Positions 51,048 to 59,687 are shown, counted from the first letter of the stretch. The stretch: DNA of 64,000 nucleotides from Thermoanaerobacterium sp. RBIITD (GCF_900205865.1 NZ_LT906662.1:682001-746000), one strand, 5' to 3'. The notes: generated from the sequence alone by a model not told the origin. Program-made: numbers and translations.

Positions 51048-51539
51048 TTAACTTAAATACTCTTTCAATTTTTCATTTTTATCAATAAATAAAAGGATCG
51101 GTAAACCCAATACATAACATGCGATTAGTTCACCTAATCCTACCCAAAGCATAGAGGCTATTAGCGGCAATTTTAAAACAATATTCAATTCAATACCTAT
51201 AACAATAGCATTTATTATTACAGGCGGTAGCGGTGCTAAATAACGCTTAAACTTTAATTTTGACCTTCCTATATAATAGGTTATTATTGCAGCTATTAAA
51301 GTTGCTAAGGATCCAAAAACAATGTCAAGAATCCCATTGCCTCCGACAAGATTAGCTATTATACAGCCTACAAATAATCCCAGAATGGAATATGCAGAGA
51401 AAAACGGTAGAATTGTGAGTGCTTCCGCTACTCTGACTTGAATTTGACCATAACTGATTGGAGCAAGAGCTATAGTTACAACAGCATATATTGCAGCAAT
51501 TAGTGCTCCAAAAACAATTTTTTTAGTGCTTTTATTCAT
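51048..51539 (-). CDS. queT: QueT, ECF transporter S component for queuosine precursor
   Basis: QueT binds preQ1 or a related 7-deazaguanine and works with a shared ECF energy module for uptake. The 163-residue protein has about five to six hydrophobic helices and QueT motifs (ISYGQIQVRVAEALTILPFF, GCIIANLVGGNGILDIVFGSLATL in two parts). The energising ECF genes are not in the window. A preQ1-I riboswitch lies directly before the start codon, which supports the substrate. Confidence 0.93.
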   Translation of the reverse strand: MNKSTKKIVFGALIAAIYAVVTIALAPISYGQIQVRVAEALTILPFFSAYSILGLFVGCIIANLVGGNGILDIVFGSLATLIAAIITYYIGRSKLKFKRYLAPLPPVIINAIVIGIELNIVLKLPLIASMLWVGLGELIACYVLGLPILLFIDKNEKLKEYLS

Positions 51540-51546
51540 TTTATAT

Positions 51547-51592
51547 CTCCTCCGTAGTTTTGTTTATAGACAGGATTTTGCGAACTGTCTTT
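51547..51592 (-). promoter_or_regulatory. preQ1-I riboswitch, translational
   Basis: On the minus strand: AGACAG, loop TTCGCAAAATC, CTGTCT (stem P1, 51568-51590), then the A-rich tail ATAAACAAAACTA (51555-51567), then GGAGGAG (51547-51553). This matches the preQ1-I aptamer architecture (P1, C-rich loop, A-tail pseudoknot), with the tail touching the Shine-Dalgarno. No terminator is present, so ligand binding should hide the ribosome site. Confidence 0.85.
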
Positions 51593-51784
51593 CTATTCCA
51601 TTATAAAGTTAATTTATAAATAGGTCAATAAAAGATTTTTATTTTATTTAATAATGATATAATATGTTATAACAATAATTGCAGCTGCACTAATAAAAAA
51701 AGAAGGTATTTAAAAATCTGCCCTTAGATACCTTAAATATGTTATAATATTCGTAGCCTTTTGATTCAAAATAAGGTTTTGTTG

Positions 51785-51928
51785 ATGCACCTTAACTCTA
51801 GAGAAGCTTTTAGGAATATTTTGGATTCTATTATAAAATTATATGTTAGTAATAATTCACCTAAAATAAGTATAGCACACTTTACGGAATATTTAGACAG
51901 CCACAAAACAAAGGCAAAAAGTCAATAA
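51785..51928 (+). CDS. Possible 47-residue small protein
   Basis: An ATG at 51785 with a weak AAGG 8 nt upstream opens 47 codons (MHLNSREAFRNILDSIIK, then a polar half). A TATAAT lies about 45 nt upstream, and a hairpin with a good plus-strand T-tract begins exactly at its stop. No homologue is recognised. The rest of this 430-nt gap (51540-51967) holds only the riboswitch and AT-rich sequence. Confidence 0.35.
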   Translation: MHLNSREAFRNILDSIIKLYVSNNSPKISIAHFTEYLDSHKTKAKSQ

Positions 51929-51957
51929 AGCATACCATATTTCAGGTATGCTTTTTA
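51928..51957. terminator. Terminator between 47-aa ORF and ugpB
   Basis: Stem AAGCATACC / GGTATGCTT with an 8-nt loop. The plus side has TTTTTATTTT; the minus side is weaker (TTTATTG). Confidence 0.75.
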
Positions 51958-51967
51958 TTTTACTTTT

Positions 51968-53341
51968 TTATTTTGCTACAGTCTTGTTGTAATTATCAAG
52001 TGCGCTATTGATGCTCTTTTCTGCATCATCAAGGGCTTGTTTTGGTGTTGCCTGGTTATTTAAGACCTTTTCTATATTCTTCTCTATTGTCTGCCTTGCT
52101 TCAGGGTATACGCCTATTAATGCACCTTGTGTTGCTGTGTTTATTGGTGTTGAATGAAGCTGGTCAATAGCTGTTTTAAATTGTGGATATTTTTCAAGGT
52201 GTGTCTTCATTTCAGGCAAATCATAAGCTTCCTTTGTCACAGGGAAATATCCTGTATTTTCATTCCAAAATACCTGTTCTTTCGGAGATACCATAAATTT
52301 AACGAATTCCCATGCAGCTTTTTGGTATTCATCTGATTTATTATTTAGTATCCACAATGAGGCACCACCTATTACTACTCCACCATCTTTATTATCATTT
52401 AGTGCAGGTAAATATGCTGTACCAACTTCAAATTTGCTACCAGCACCGTCTAATATTGATTTTAATGATGCTGTTGACTCTATTATCATTGCTGTACGGC
52501 CTGCAATAAATGCATTCTTTGTATCATCTGTTTTCCTTCCGAAATTACCTGCGACACCTTCATCAACAAGCTTTTTCCACCAGTTGATAATATTTAAGCC
52601 AGCATCATTATTAAATGCTACAGCTGTTGCTGCTTTATCTCTGCCATTGCCATTGTTCGCATACAATGCACCCTGTTTTGCCATAAATTGTTCAAAGAAC
52701 CAACCGTATATTGCCATTGAATATCCATATTGTATAACTTTGCCTGATGCATCTTTTTTCAAAAGTTTCTTTCCATATTCTTCTATTTCCTTGAAATTCT
52801 TAGGAGGTTTATTAGGGTCTAGTCCGGCTTCTTTAAATGCATTTTTATTGTAATACAATATTGGCGTTGATGAATTAAATGGCATTGAATATAATTTATT
52901 ATCAACTGTATAGTATTTTAAAAGGTTTGGCTCAAGTTTAGATGTATCAAATTTGTCCTCGTCAATAAATTTCTGCACAGGTGTTGCCCATTTACTGTCA
53001 ATCATAAATTTCGTGCCTATATCATATACCTGCATAATATCTGGACCTGCTTTTGACTGCTCAGATGTCTTCAATTTGTTTAATGCATCATCATATGTTC
53101 CTTGATACTGTGCCGTAACTTTGATATTTGGATGTGATTGATTAAAGTCCTCCACCATCTTATTTATTGCTTCTCCGCCTTTACCACCCATAGCATGCCA
53201 GAATGTAAGCTCTATAACTTTGTTTTCGTTTGGCTTTTCATTAGATGTTGTTGCCTGTTTTGTACCATTTGTACATGCTGTCGCTGATAATAATACACTT
53301 CCAATTAATGCAATAGATAAAATTCTCTTAAGTCTTTTCAT
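51968..53341 (-). CDS. ugpB: Glycerol-3-phosphate (UgpB-like) ABC substrate-binding lipoprotein
   Basis: The 457-residue lipoprotein has lipobox SATAC (Cys23) and a family 1 solute-binding fold. ELTFWHAMGGKGGEAINKMV is very close to the N-terminus of UgpB proteins, and VVIGGASLWIL follows later. The permease genes lie upstream and glpP heads the operon, so sn-glycerol 3-phosphate or glycerophosphodiesters are the likely ligands. No ATPase gene is present; such systems often share a MsmK/UgpC-type ATPase from elsewhere. Confidence 0.85.
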   Translation of the reverse strand: MKRLKRILSIALIGSVLLSATACTNGTKQATTSNEKPNENKVIELTFWHAMGGKGGEAINKMVEDFNQSHPNIKVTAQYQGTYDDALNKLKTSEQSKAGPDIMQVYDIGTKFMIDSKWATPVQKFIDEDKFDTSKLEPNLLKYYTVDNKLYSMPFNSSTPILYYNKNAFKEAGLDPNKPPKNFKEIEEYGKKLLKKDASGKVIQYGYSMAIYGWFFEQFMAKQGALYANNGNGRDKAATAVAFNNDAGLNIINWWKKLVDEGVAGNFGRKTDDTKNAFIAGRTAMIIESTASLKSILDGAGSKFEVGTAYLPALNDNKDGGVVIGGASLWILNNKSDEYQKAAWEFVKFMVSPKEQVFWNENTGYFPVTKEAYDLPEMKTHLEKYPQFKTAIDQLHSTPINTATQGALIGVYPEARQTIEKNIEKVLNNQATPKQALDDAEKSINSALDNYNKTVAK

Positions 53342-53366
53342 TTTTTACATCCTTTCTCTTAATATT

Positions 53367-54200
53367 TTAACCTTTCAATGCTCCGGCATTTAAGCCCTCT
53401 ATAAGCTGCTTTTGTCCAAATATAAATGTTATTATTGATGGAAGTAAGATCATGATTACGCCTGCCATAATAAGTCCAAATGATTGTGAATCAGACCATT
53501 GTAGCATGCTTATGCCTATCTGTACTGTCCTCATGTTGTCTGTATTAGTTATTAAGATTGGCCACATGTATTGATTCCATGTCATCAAAAAAGAATATAC
53601 AGCTAAAGATCCGATTGCCGGCCTTGAAAGGGGCATTACCACTTTTATCAAAAATTCAAATCTTTTGCAGCCATCAAGCTGTGCTGCTTCATAATAATCC
53701 TTTGGTATAGTTAAATAAAACTGCCTTAATAAAAATATTCCCAAGGCTGAGCTTAGATATGGTATAATAAGCCCTGCATATGTATTTAACCAGTTTAATT
53801 GCCGTATAGTAAGGTAATTTGCTATTATTATGGCCTCTCCGGGAATCATCATAGTTGATAGAAATATCGCAAAAATTATATTCTTTCCTTTAAATTCGTA
53901 AAATGCAAATGCATATGCTGCAAGGCTCGATGTCAATATCTGTCCTATGGTGACAATTGCCGAAACTATAAAGCTATTTAGTATAAATCGTAGTATCGGA
54001 ACAGAATTAAGTGCTTCAATGTAGTTTCCCAAATACAGTGAATGTGGTATTAATTTTGGAGGATATTGAAATGCCTCACTGGCAGGCATCAAACTTATTG
54101 ACAAAGCATATATAATAGGAAAAATCACGATAATGGCTAAAATAATATTAACTAAATAAAGTGAAATTCTCCTTATTAACCACTTCATATAATCTGTCAT
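53367..54200 (-). CDS. ugpE: ABC transporter permease, UgpE-like
   Basis: The 277-residue permease has six predicted transmembrane helices and the EAA loop EAAQLDGCKRFEFLIKVVMP that contacts the ATPase. It matches carbohydrate/UgpE-type (MalG-like) permeases. It overlaps ugpA by 4 nt and precedes ugpB by 25 nt. Confidence 0.88.
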   Translation of the reverse strand: MTDYMKWLIRRISLYLVNIILAIIVIFPIIYALSISLMPASEAFQYPPKLIPHSLYLGNYIEALNSVPILRFILNSFIVSAIVTIGQILTSSLAAYAFAFYEFKGKNIIFAIFLSTMMIPGEAIIIANYLTIRQLNWLNTYAGLIIPYLSSALGIFLLRQFYLTIPKDYYEAAQLDGCKRFEFLIKVVMPLSRPAIGSLAVYSFLMTWNQYMWPILITNTDNMRTVQIGISMLQWSDSQSFGLIMAGVIMILLPSIITFIFGQKQLIEGLNAGALKG

Positions 54201-55138
54201 TTGTAAAACACCTTCTTTTCACCAGATATAAATTGCAACAATGTAAATATTAAAAGCAGTATAAAAAGGATTATCGATTCTGCCGCTGCACTGCCAAATC
54301 TGAAATTAAAGAATGCATCTCTATATATTGAATAAACCATGACATTTGTAGAATTAACAGGGCCGCCTTGTGTCATAATATTGATCACGCCAAATTCCTG
54401 GAAAGTATTTATTATATTAATAACAAGAAGGAAAAATAGTGTAGGTGAAAGCATCGGTATGGTTATTTTAATCTGCTGTACAAAAATATTTGCCCCATCT
54501 ATCTCGGCACTTTCATAAAGTTCTCTTGATATACCTTGCAGTCCTCCAAGCATAAATATGAAGTTGATGCCTATATTTAGCCATACATTTACTATTGATA
54601 CAGTGATCATGCCGTAATTTGCATCTGTAAGCCATCCGATTCCATGAATGCCGAAAAAACTAAGTATGTAATTAATAAATCCTATGCTAGGATTAAATAA
54701 AAGCATCCATATAACTGCAGCTGATGCTGATGATATTGCAATTGGCAATGCATATAATGTCCTAAATACTCCAATACCTCTTAGTTTTGCATTGGCAAAG
54801 ATAGATAGTATAAACGCGATAATCATTGCAAATGGCACTGTCATAACCACAAATTTCAACGTCACATAGATACTGTTTAGGTAATCAGTTGATTTAAACA
54901 TATCTATGTAATTTTTTACCCCCACAAATTGGCTCAAATAACCCTGTGGATCTGTCAAAAATAAGCTGATATAAATAGTCTTTAAAAATGGATAAAATAC
55001 AAATGCTGCGAAAATTATAGTAGACGGAAGAAGATATAGATATGGCTCAATACTATTTTTAAATCTTATAATATTACCTTTTATTTTGCTATCATCTAAA
55101 GTTTTACCATATTTTGTAATTGTCTCTGACCTCTCCAT
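54197..55138 (-). CDS. ugpA: ABC transporter permease, UgpA-like
   Basis: The 313-residue permease has six transmembrane helices and the EAA loop ESAEIDGANIFVQQIKITIP. It is the MalF/UgpA-type partner. The ATG at 55138 is chosen because GAGGAGGTGTCACA precedes it; the start lies inside the last 43 nt of glpP, so translation is coupled. Confidence 0.88.
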   Translation of the reverse strand: MERSETITKYGKTLDDSKIKGNIIRFKNSIEPYLYLLPSTIIFAAFVFYPFLKTIYISLFLTDPQGYLSQFVGVKNYIDMFKSTDYLNSIYVTLKFVVMTVPFAMIIAFILSIFANAKLRGIGVFRTLYALPIAISSASAAVIWMLLFNPSIGFINYILSFFGIHGIGWLTDANYGMITVSIVNVWLNIGINFIFMLGGLQGISRELYESAEIDGANIFVQQIKITIPMLSPTLFFLLVINIINTFQEFGVINIMTQGGPVNSTNVMVYSIYRDAFFNFRFGSAAAESIILFILLLIFTLLQFISGEKKVFYK

Positions 55139-55737
55139 TGTGACACCTCCTCTAACATTTTTGATATATTTATGTCCCACAATTTTGGATTACCTGTTGA
55201 TACTGCAATTGCACCACTTATTAAAGCATTTATCATGTGTTCACTTGTTTTAATTAGTCCACCGCTTATTACAGGCTCTTTTGCATTTTTAGTGAATTCA
55301 CTAATTACATCAGGCATTAATGCCGGCATAAGTTCTATAAAATCTGGCTGTGTTTCTTTAGAAATTTCTATTGTTTTTTTAAATGCGTCTGTATCTATCA
55401 TAAAACACCTCTGAATTGTCAGCATGTCAAGTTTTTTTGCAAGCTTTATGAGATTATTTTTAGTAGTAATAATGCCGTCTGGTTTAACATAATTTGCAAC
55501 AAATTCCAGTCCTTCTTTGTCAAAGCTTATGCCACCTATTTTTTCTATATGAACAAAGACAAACATATCATAAGATTTATACAAATCTACATATCTCTTT
55601 ATAACACCGATATTTCCAGTAAGTAAAAATACACCGCTTAAGTTTTTATTAATTGCTTTTTCAATATGCTTTTCTTCTTTGACAGCGGCAATCAATTTAT
55701 GGCATATCAGTTTTTTTATAAACTCATCCTTCTTCAA
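55096..55737 (-). CDS. glpP: Glycerol-3-phosphate responsive antiterminator GlpP
   Basis: GlpP binds glycerol 3-phosphate and prevents termination in leader RNAs of glp operons. The 213-residue TIM-barrel protein shows HKLIAAVKEEKHIEKAI, GVFLLTGNI, FVHIEKIGGIS, KPDGIITTKNNLIKLAKKL, and VISGGLIK near the C-terminus. The start is placed at a TTG (55737) 7 nt after AGGAGG; the longer open frame from 55842 lacks family similarity. The last residues extend beyond the usual GlpP end and overlap ugpA. Confidence 0.9.
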   Translation of the reverse strand: MKKDEFIKKLICHKLIAAVKEEKHIEKAINKNLSGVFLLTGNIGVIKRYVDLYKSYDMFVFVHIEKIGGISFDKEGLEFVANYVKPDGIITTKNNLIKLAKKLDMLTIQRCFMIDTDAFKKTIEISKETQPDFIELMPALMPDVISEFTKNAKEPVISGGLIKTSEHMINALISGAIAVSTGNPKLWDINISKMLEEVSQWRGQRQLQNMVKL

Positions 55738-55868
55738 AATCCTGCCTCCTATATATCTTGTGTATTCCTTTTGGATTCTTCCATTATAAATATTTATTAT
55801 GGCTTTATAAATATCATAATCAAACATATTAAGAAGGCGCATATCGCACTTTTATCGTTTTTGGCAAC

Positions 55869-55933
55869 AAAAAAGAAACCTTAATAAGACCAACAATTTT
55901 TCTATGAAATTGTTAATCCCATTAACGGTTTCT
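55869..55933 (-). terminator. Leader attenuator hairpin before glpP
   Basis: On the minus strand AGAAACC...TTAAT pairs with ATTAA...GGTTTCT, enclosing an inner AACAATTT / AAAATTGTT hairpin, followed by TTTTTT. It lies between the Pho-box promoter and glpP. It is the expected target for GlpP-mediated antitermination. Confidence 0.75.
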
Positions 55934-55975
55934 CTTTATCTCCAACCAAAAATTTATATCTACTTGTCATTTTTA

Positions 55976-56029
55976 ATAATACAAAAGAAATGTTATGTGG
56001 ATATTAAGTATATGTTAAGTTTATGTTAA
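55976..56029 (-). promoter_or_regulatory. Pho box (four PhoP half-sites) and promoter of glpP-ugp operon
   Basis: On the minus strand TTAACA, TTAACA, TTAATA and ATAACA start exactly 11 bp apart (plus-strand blocks 56024-56029, 56013-56018, 56002-56007, 55991-55996). This is the arrangement of Gram-positive PhoP binding sites (TTAACA repeats, 11-bp period). A -10 TATTAT (55976-55981) lies 9 nt downstream, so the repeats cover about -22 to -60. Confidence 0.75.
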
Positions 56030-56068
56030 TTCTAATTAATATATTAAAGCTCCTTTTGTCTTTTTCAA

Positions 56069-56401
56069 TTATATCTTTAATATAATATAATATGTTTTTA
56101 AATAAACATTATACAAATTGAGAATATTAAATGCAAAGTCCAATAAAAGTTTTATAGCCTCACTCCCGTAACCTTTATTCCAATAATCTTTGTTTCCTAT
56201 GAATATACCCAATTCAGCTATACCATTTATATGGTCTGCACTGTTTAACCATATATTTCTAATTAAGCAATTATTACTTAAATCTATTGTTGCAAAAATC
56301 AGTTCATTTGAAAGTTTTTGAATTATCTCCCTTTCTTTTGCAGGCGTTATCAATTTTGATGCTAATATTAAGCCTGATGCGACCTCCATGTCATTTAACA
56401 T
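56069..56401 (-). pseudogene. Truncated GNAT acetyltransferase (RimJ/RimL-like)
   Basis: The 110-codon frame contains the acetyl-CoA-binding core of a RimJ/RimL-type GNAT (GIAELGIFIGNKDYWNKGYG, SEAIKLLLDFAFNILNL). Family members have about 170-180 residues. Here the N-terminal strand-helix part is missing, with a stop just upstream, and the C-terminus breaks off at YLKTYY where an N-K-R-A helix should follow. There is no clear Shine-Dalgarno. I read it as a decayed gene. Confidence 0.7.
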
Positions 56402-56432
56402 TTTTACATTGGATGTAAAAAGAATTCAGTAT

Positions 56433-56467
56433 AAAAAAGAGTCTATAGAAAAATTAGACTCTTTTTT
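56433..56467 (-). terminator. Terminator after cobS
   Basis: Stem AAAAAAGAGTCTA / TAGACTCTTTTTT with a 9-nt loop, at the cobS stop; works on either strand. Confidence 0.88.
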
Positions 56468-57215
56468 ATTTTAAAAGAAAAATTGATATAAGAACAATAA
56501 GTTCGGTAAATTCATTTACTGCACCCAATGTATCGCCTGTCATACCACCTATGCGAAGGCATATGTATTTTGTTGTCAAATAAGACACAACCATTGATAT
56601 TATAAGAATCTTTAAAAATAACAGATACTGCATTAAAAAATATCCTGCAATAAGTACAAAGATAAGTCCGATTATAAATTCTCTTAGTTTCACCTTTCCG
56701 ATAATAAAACCTCCGAGGCCTTCACCGCCCCTCGCAGATTTTGATGTGAATGCCGCAATCAATATACCAAACCGTCCTAACATAGGCATGACAATAAGAG
56801 TCGGTATTATAATATTTGCATCGATTTTTGATAAGAATAAAATCTTTAATAATACGAGAAATATTGTAGCAAGGACTCCATTTGTGCCAAGCCTCGAGTC
56901 CCTCATTATTTCAAGCATTCTTTCCTTTGTTTTATTGCTGAATAATCCGTCAAATGTATCCGCAAACCCATCAATATGTAATGCACCTATCAAGGTATAC
57001 GATAATGCTACAATAAAAGTCATAACTATTTCCCGGGGAAATATATTTCTTGCTAAATAATAAAATGCAGAAAGTATTAATCCGATTAAAATCCCTATAG
57101 GTGGAAAATATATTGTTCCTTTTGAAAAGTCTCCTTCTTTTACATCGATGATTATTGGTATTGGAATTCTCGTCATAAATTGAATATTCAATATTAGCCT
57201 TTTTAGTTCTCTCAT
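56466..57215 (-). CDS. cobS: Adenosylcobinamide-GDP ribazoletransferase (cobalamin synthase)
   Basis: CobS joins adenosylcobinamide-GDP with alpha-ribazole (or its phosphate) in the membrane, the last ring-assembly step. The 249-residue protein has several transmembrane helices and the family motifs FMTRIPIP, GALHIDGFADTFDGLFS with the Asp-rich metal site, and MRDSRLGTNGV. It is the last gene of the cob operon; 91 nt separate it from cobU. Confidence 0.96.
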   Translation of the reverse strand: MRELKRLILNIQFMTRIPIPIIIDVKEGDFSKGTIYFPPIGILIGLILSAFYYLARNIFPREIVMTFIVALSYTLIGALHIDGFADTFDGLFSNKTKERMLEIMRDSRLGTNGVLATIFLVLLKILFLSKIDANIIIPTLIVMPMLGRFGILIAAFTSKSARGGEGLGGFIIGKVKLREFIIGLIFVLIAGYFLMQYLLFLKILIISMVVSYLTTKYICLRIGGMTGDTLGAVNEFTELIVLISIFLLK

Positions 57216-57271
57216 ATTTAAGATTCCTTTCTGTTATAAAAAGATACTTAATGATATTCCTATAGGGTCTA

Positions 57272-57298
57272 AGATTTTTTACTTCGTTCAGAATGACA
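57272..57298 (+). repeat. Degenerate interspersed 27-bp element, copy 2
   Basis: AGATTTTTTACTTCG then TTCAGAATGACA matches the element at 13865-13891 in 21 of 27 positions. It lies in the cobU-cobS gap, the only sizeable gap in the cob operon. Confidence 0.5.
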
Positions 57299-57306
57299 GA
57301 AAAAAA

Positions 57307-57861
57307 CTATCCTTTTATTTTAAGTGGTATCCCAGATACCATAAAATATACTATATCTGCAGCACTCGCTACTTTTTTGTTCATCCTTCCCGCTATATCC
57401 CTGAAAATTCTGCCAAGTTTATACTCTGGAACTAATCCCATACCGATTTCATTTGTCACAATTATTACGTCACCATTATATGATTTTGCAGAATCTATCA
57501 TTTTATCGACTTCTATCCCAACTTTTCTCTCTATATCATCGATGTCATCAATGCTCATATTATCCCACGCCATATCAACTTCAAGTAAATGATTAGATAT
57601 CATAATAGTCAGACAATCAAGGAGTATAACTTTTTTATCTGATTTTGCAATAATATCATGAATTCCTTTATATGCTTCGACGGTCTCCCATTCGGAGGGT
57701 CTTCTTTCTCTGTGTCTTTTTACTCTGTCTTTCATTTCATCATCAAATGGTATTGACGTAGCTATATATAAAACGCTATGTACCCCTTTTTTTAAGGCAA
57801 TATCTTCTGCAAGCTCGCTTTTACCGGACCTTGCCCCACCTGTCACCATTATTATAGGCAT
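57307..57861 (-). CDS. cobU: Adenosylcobinamide kinase / guanylyltransferase
   Basis: CobU phosphorylates adenosylcobinamide and then attaches GMP. The 184-residue protein starts with the P-loop VTGGARSGKSELAE and has the guanylylated histidine region VKRHRERRPSEWETVE and the VTNEIGMGLVPE motif. It overlaps cobD by 10 nt. Confidence 0.97.
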   Translation of the reverse strand: MPIIMVTGGARSGKSELAEDIALKKGVHSVLYIATSIPFDDEMKDRVKRHRERRPSEWETVEAYKGIHDIIAKSDKKVILLDCLTIMISNHLLEVDMAWDNMSIDDIDDIERKVGIEVDKMIDSAKSYNGDVIIVTNEIGMGLVPEYKLGRIFRDIAGRMNKKVASAADIVYFMVSGIPLKIKG

Positions 57862-58916
57862 ATTGTTTCCTCCAGTGCTTTTATAAGTTTTAAGTTGTCT
57901 TCATGTTTTTTAACAGCAACTCTAAAATATTTTTCATCAAGATATCTAAAATTGGAAGCATCTCTTATTAATATCCCTCTATTTAAAAGTTTTTCTTTTA
58001 ATTCGTGTACAGTACCCTTTTTTAGCTTAACTAGTATAAAATTAACCATTGTGTCATAGACATGTAGATTTCTATTTTTCTTAAGTTCATTTAACATATA
58101 TTTAATTTCTTCATTGACATATTGCCTTGACCTTTCAATAAATTCTTTATCATTGAATATTGCCCTTCCTATTATATCAGCAAAAGCATTTACTGTCCAA
58201 GGTTCCTTATGTTTATCAAGATTATCAATTATTTTTTTACTACCTAAGCCATAGCCAAGCCTGATACCCGGCATTCCAAAAAATTTTGTTGCCGCTCTTA
58301 CAATAAAGAGATTGTCAAAATCATCAATAAAAGGGAGTGATTCATATTGATGAAAATCTTTAATGAACTCTATAAACGCTTCATCTATCATTACGGGAAT
58401 ATTCAATTTATATGCCTTAAATATCAGTTCTTTTATTTTGTTTGTATTAAGGGCTTGTCCAGTAGGATTATTAGGGTTTCCCAATATGACAGCGTCAGAA
58501 TCATTAAGCATATCAATTAATCTTTCAATATCAATTCTAAATCCGTTCTTCTCCTCAATTTTATATAATATAGGCTCTCCACCTGATAGCACGACTGCCC
58601 TTTCATATTCTGAAAAAGCTGGTGACGGTATAACAGGTCTTTTAATTGAAAATGCTCTTACAAAAAGATGTATAAGCTCTGCGGCACCATTTCCGACTAT
58701 AATATTATTAGTATCACATCCAGTGTATTCAGATATTGCCCTTTTTAGCCCTACATAATTTATATCAGGATATTTTGACAAAGATGTAATGTCAATGGCG
58801 TCCTTTGCACATTCTGGCATACCGAGCGGATTTATATTGGAACTAAAGTCAATTATTTTTTTATTATACATATATATATTACCGCCATGTTCATACTGTT
58901 CCATGGAATTTTCCAT
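57852..58916 (-). CDS. cobD: Threonine-phosphate decarboxylase
   Basis: This PLP enzyme makes (R)-1-aminopropan-2-ol phosphate, the linker of the nucleotide loop. The 354-residue class I aminotransferase-fold protein shows HGGNIY, FSSNINPLGMP, GNGAAELI, LGNPNNPTGQ and the PLP lysine in RAATKFFGMPGIRLGYG. The start is uncertain: the ATG at 58916 is very close to GAAGGGA, and the ATG at 58904 lies about 12 nt after it. Gene naming follows the Salmonella CobD. Confidence 0.94.
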   Translation of the reverse strand: MENSMEQYEHGGNIYMYNKKIIDFSSNINPLGMPECAKDAIDITSLSKYPDINYVGLKRAISEYTGCDTNNIIVGNGAAELIHLFVRAFSIKRPVIPSPAFSEYERAVVLSGGEPILYKIEEKNGFRIDIERLIDMLNDSDAVILGNPNNPTGQALNTNKIKELIFKAYKLNIPVMIDEAFIEFIKDFHQYESLPFIDDFDNLFIVRAATKFFGMPGIRLGYGLGSKKIIDNLDKHKEPWTVNAFADIIGRAIFNDKEFIERSRQYVNEEIKYMLNELKKNRNLHVYDTMVNFILVKLKKGTVHELKEKLLNRGILIRDASNFRYLDEKYFRVAVKKHEDNLKLIKALEETICL

Positions 58917-58943
58917 TCCCTTCTCTATTATAATAAGAGTTGT

Positions 58944-59675
58944 TTACGCAAGTTTTCCTATATGAGTGAATGGCTTATCTGTAAGCTTTTGAATCTTTCT
59001 AGCATCTTCATCGTTATATACAACAATACAGCATGTTGATGGGCCACCAGATTTTAAAACGTCGAGGTCTTCCGGGTATTCCTCAATTATATTTAACCCA
59101 GATATTTTTTTTAAAACCTCAAGCTCATATTTTATTCCCTTTGAACCAACAGGTATTGCTTCAACAATTTCATCACATTTTGATATCATTATATAATCCT
59201 TCAATTCAAGTAAATCTTTCATAGTCAAGACTTCAATTCCTACACGTGGATAACCTAAAAGCCCAACTTTCATACCTGATTTAACTTTTTTAATTTTAAG
59301 TTTTTCTATTGGTATTTTTGCAATTACGGTTATACCAACACCTGTCATAGACGTTTCAAAATTTTCTTCAGTGCTACCTGTCAGCATAACATCACCGAGC
59401 CCATTTTCCTCAAGTTCACTTTTGATGCCTTTTATTATTTTTTCACCTGTCGGATTCATTTCTACTGAAAGTGTATCAGATATAATAATCGGCTTTGCCC
59501 CAACACATAATGCTTCAGAAAGGGCCACTTTTATTACGGATCTTCCGACAGATTCTTCATCATCTTTTAGTCTGTCCTCCGGCTTATTTCCAATAGCTCC
59601 AAGGCTGTCACATGATACAACATATACATCTTTTTCTTCATATATAATTACTATGTCCCTGTATCTTTCAATCAT
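58944..59675 (-). CDS. cblS: Probable alpha-ribazole kinase (AIR synthase-like)
   Basis: The 243-residue protein has the AIR-synthase/PurM-like ATP fold: YVVSCDSLGAIG, then VGRSVIKVALSEALCVGAKPIIISD, and GLLGYPRVG. In Listeria and Geobacillus a PurM-like kinase, CblS, phosphorylates alpha-ribazole and is encoded beside its transporter CblT. The same pairing occurs here, inside a cobalamin operon that lacks cobT in the visible part. The assignment rests on fold and context. Confidence 0.75.
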   Translation of the reverse strand: MIERYRDIVIIYEEKDVYVVSCDSLGAIGNKPEDRLKDDEESVGRSVIKVALSEALCVGAKPIIISDTLSVEMNPTGEKIIKGIKSELEENGLGDVMLTGSTEENFETSMTGVGITVIAKIPIEKLKIKKVKSGMKVGLLGYPRVGIEVLTMKDLLELKDYIMISKCDEIVEAIPVGSKGIKYELEVLKKISGLNIIEEYPEDLDVLKSGGPSTCCIVVYNDEDARKIQKLTDKPFTHIGKLA

Positions 59676-59687
59676 GGCAGTACCTCA

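Noticed and set aside
55738-55842. N-terminal extension of GlpP from 55842
   Set aside because: No family similarity in this part, and a TTG behind AGGAGG at 55737 fits the normal GlpP start.
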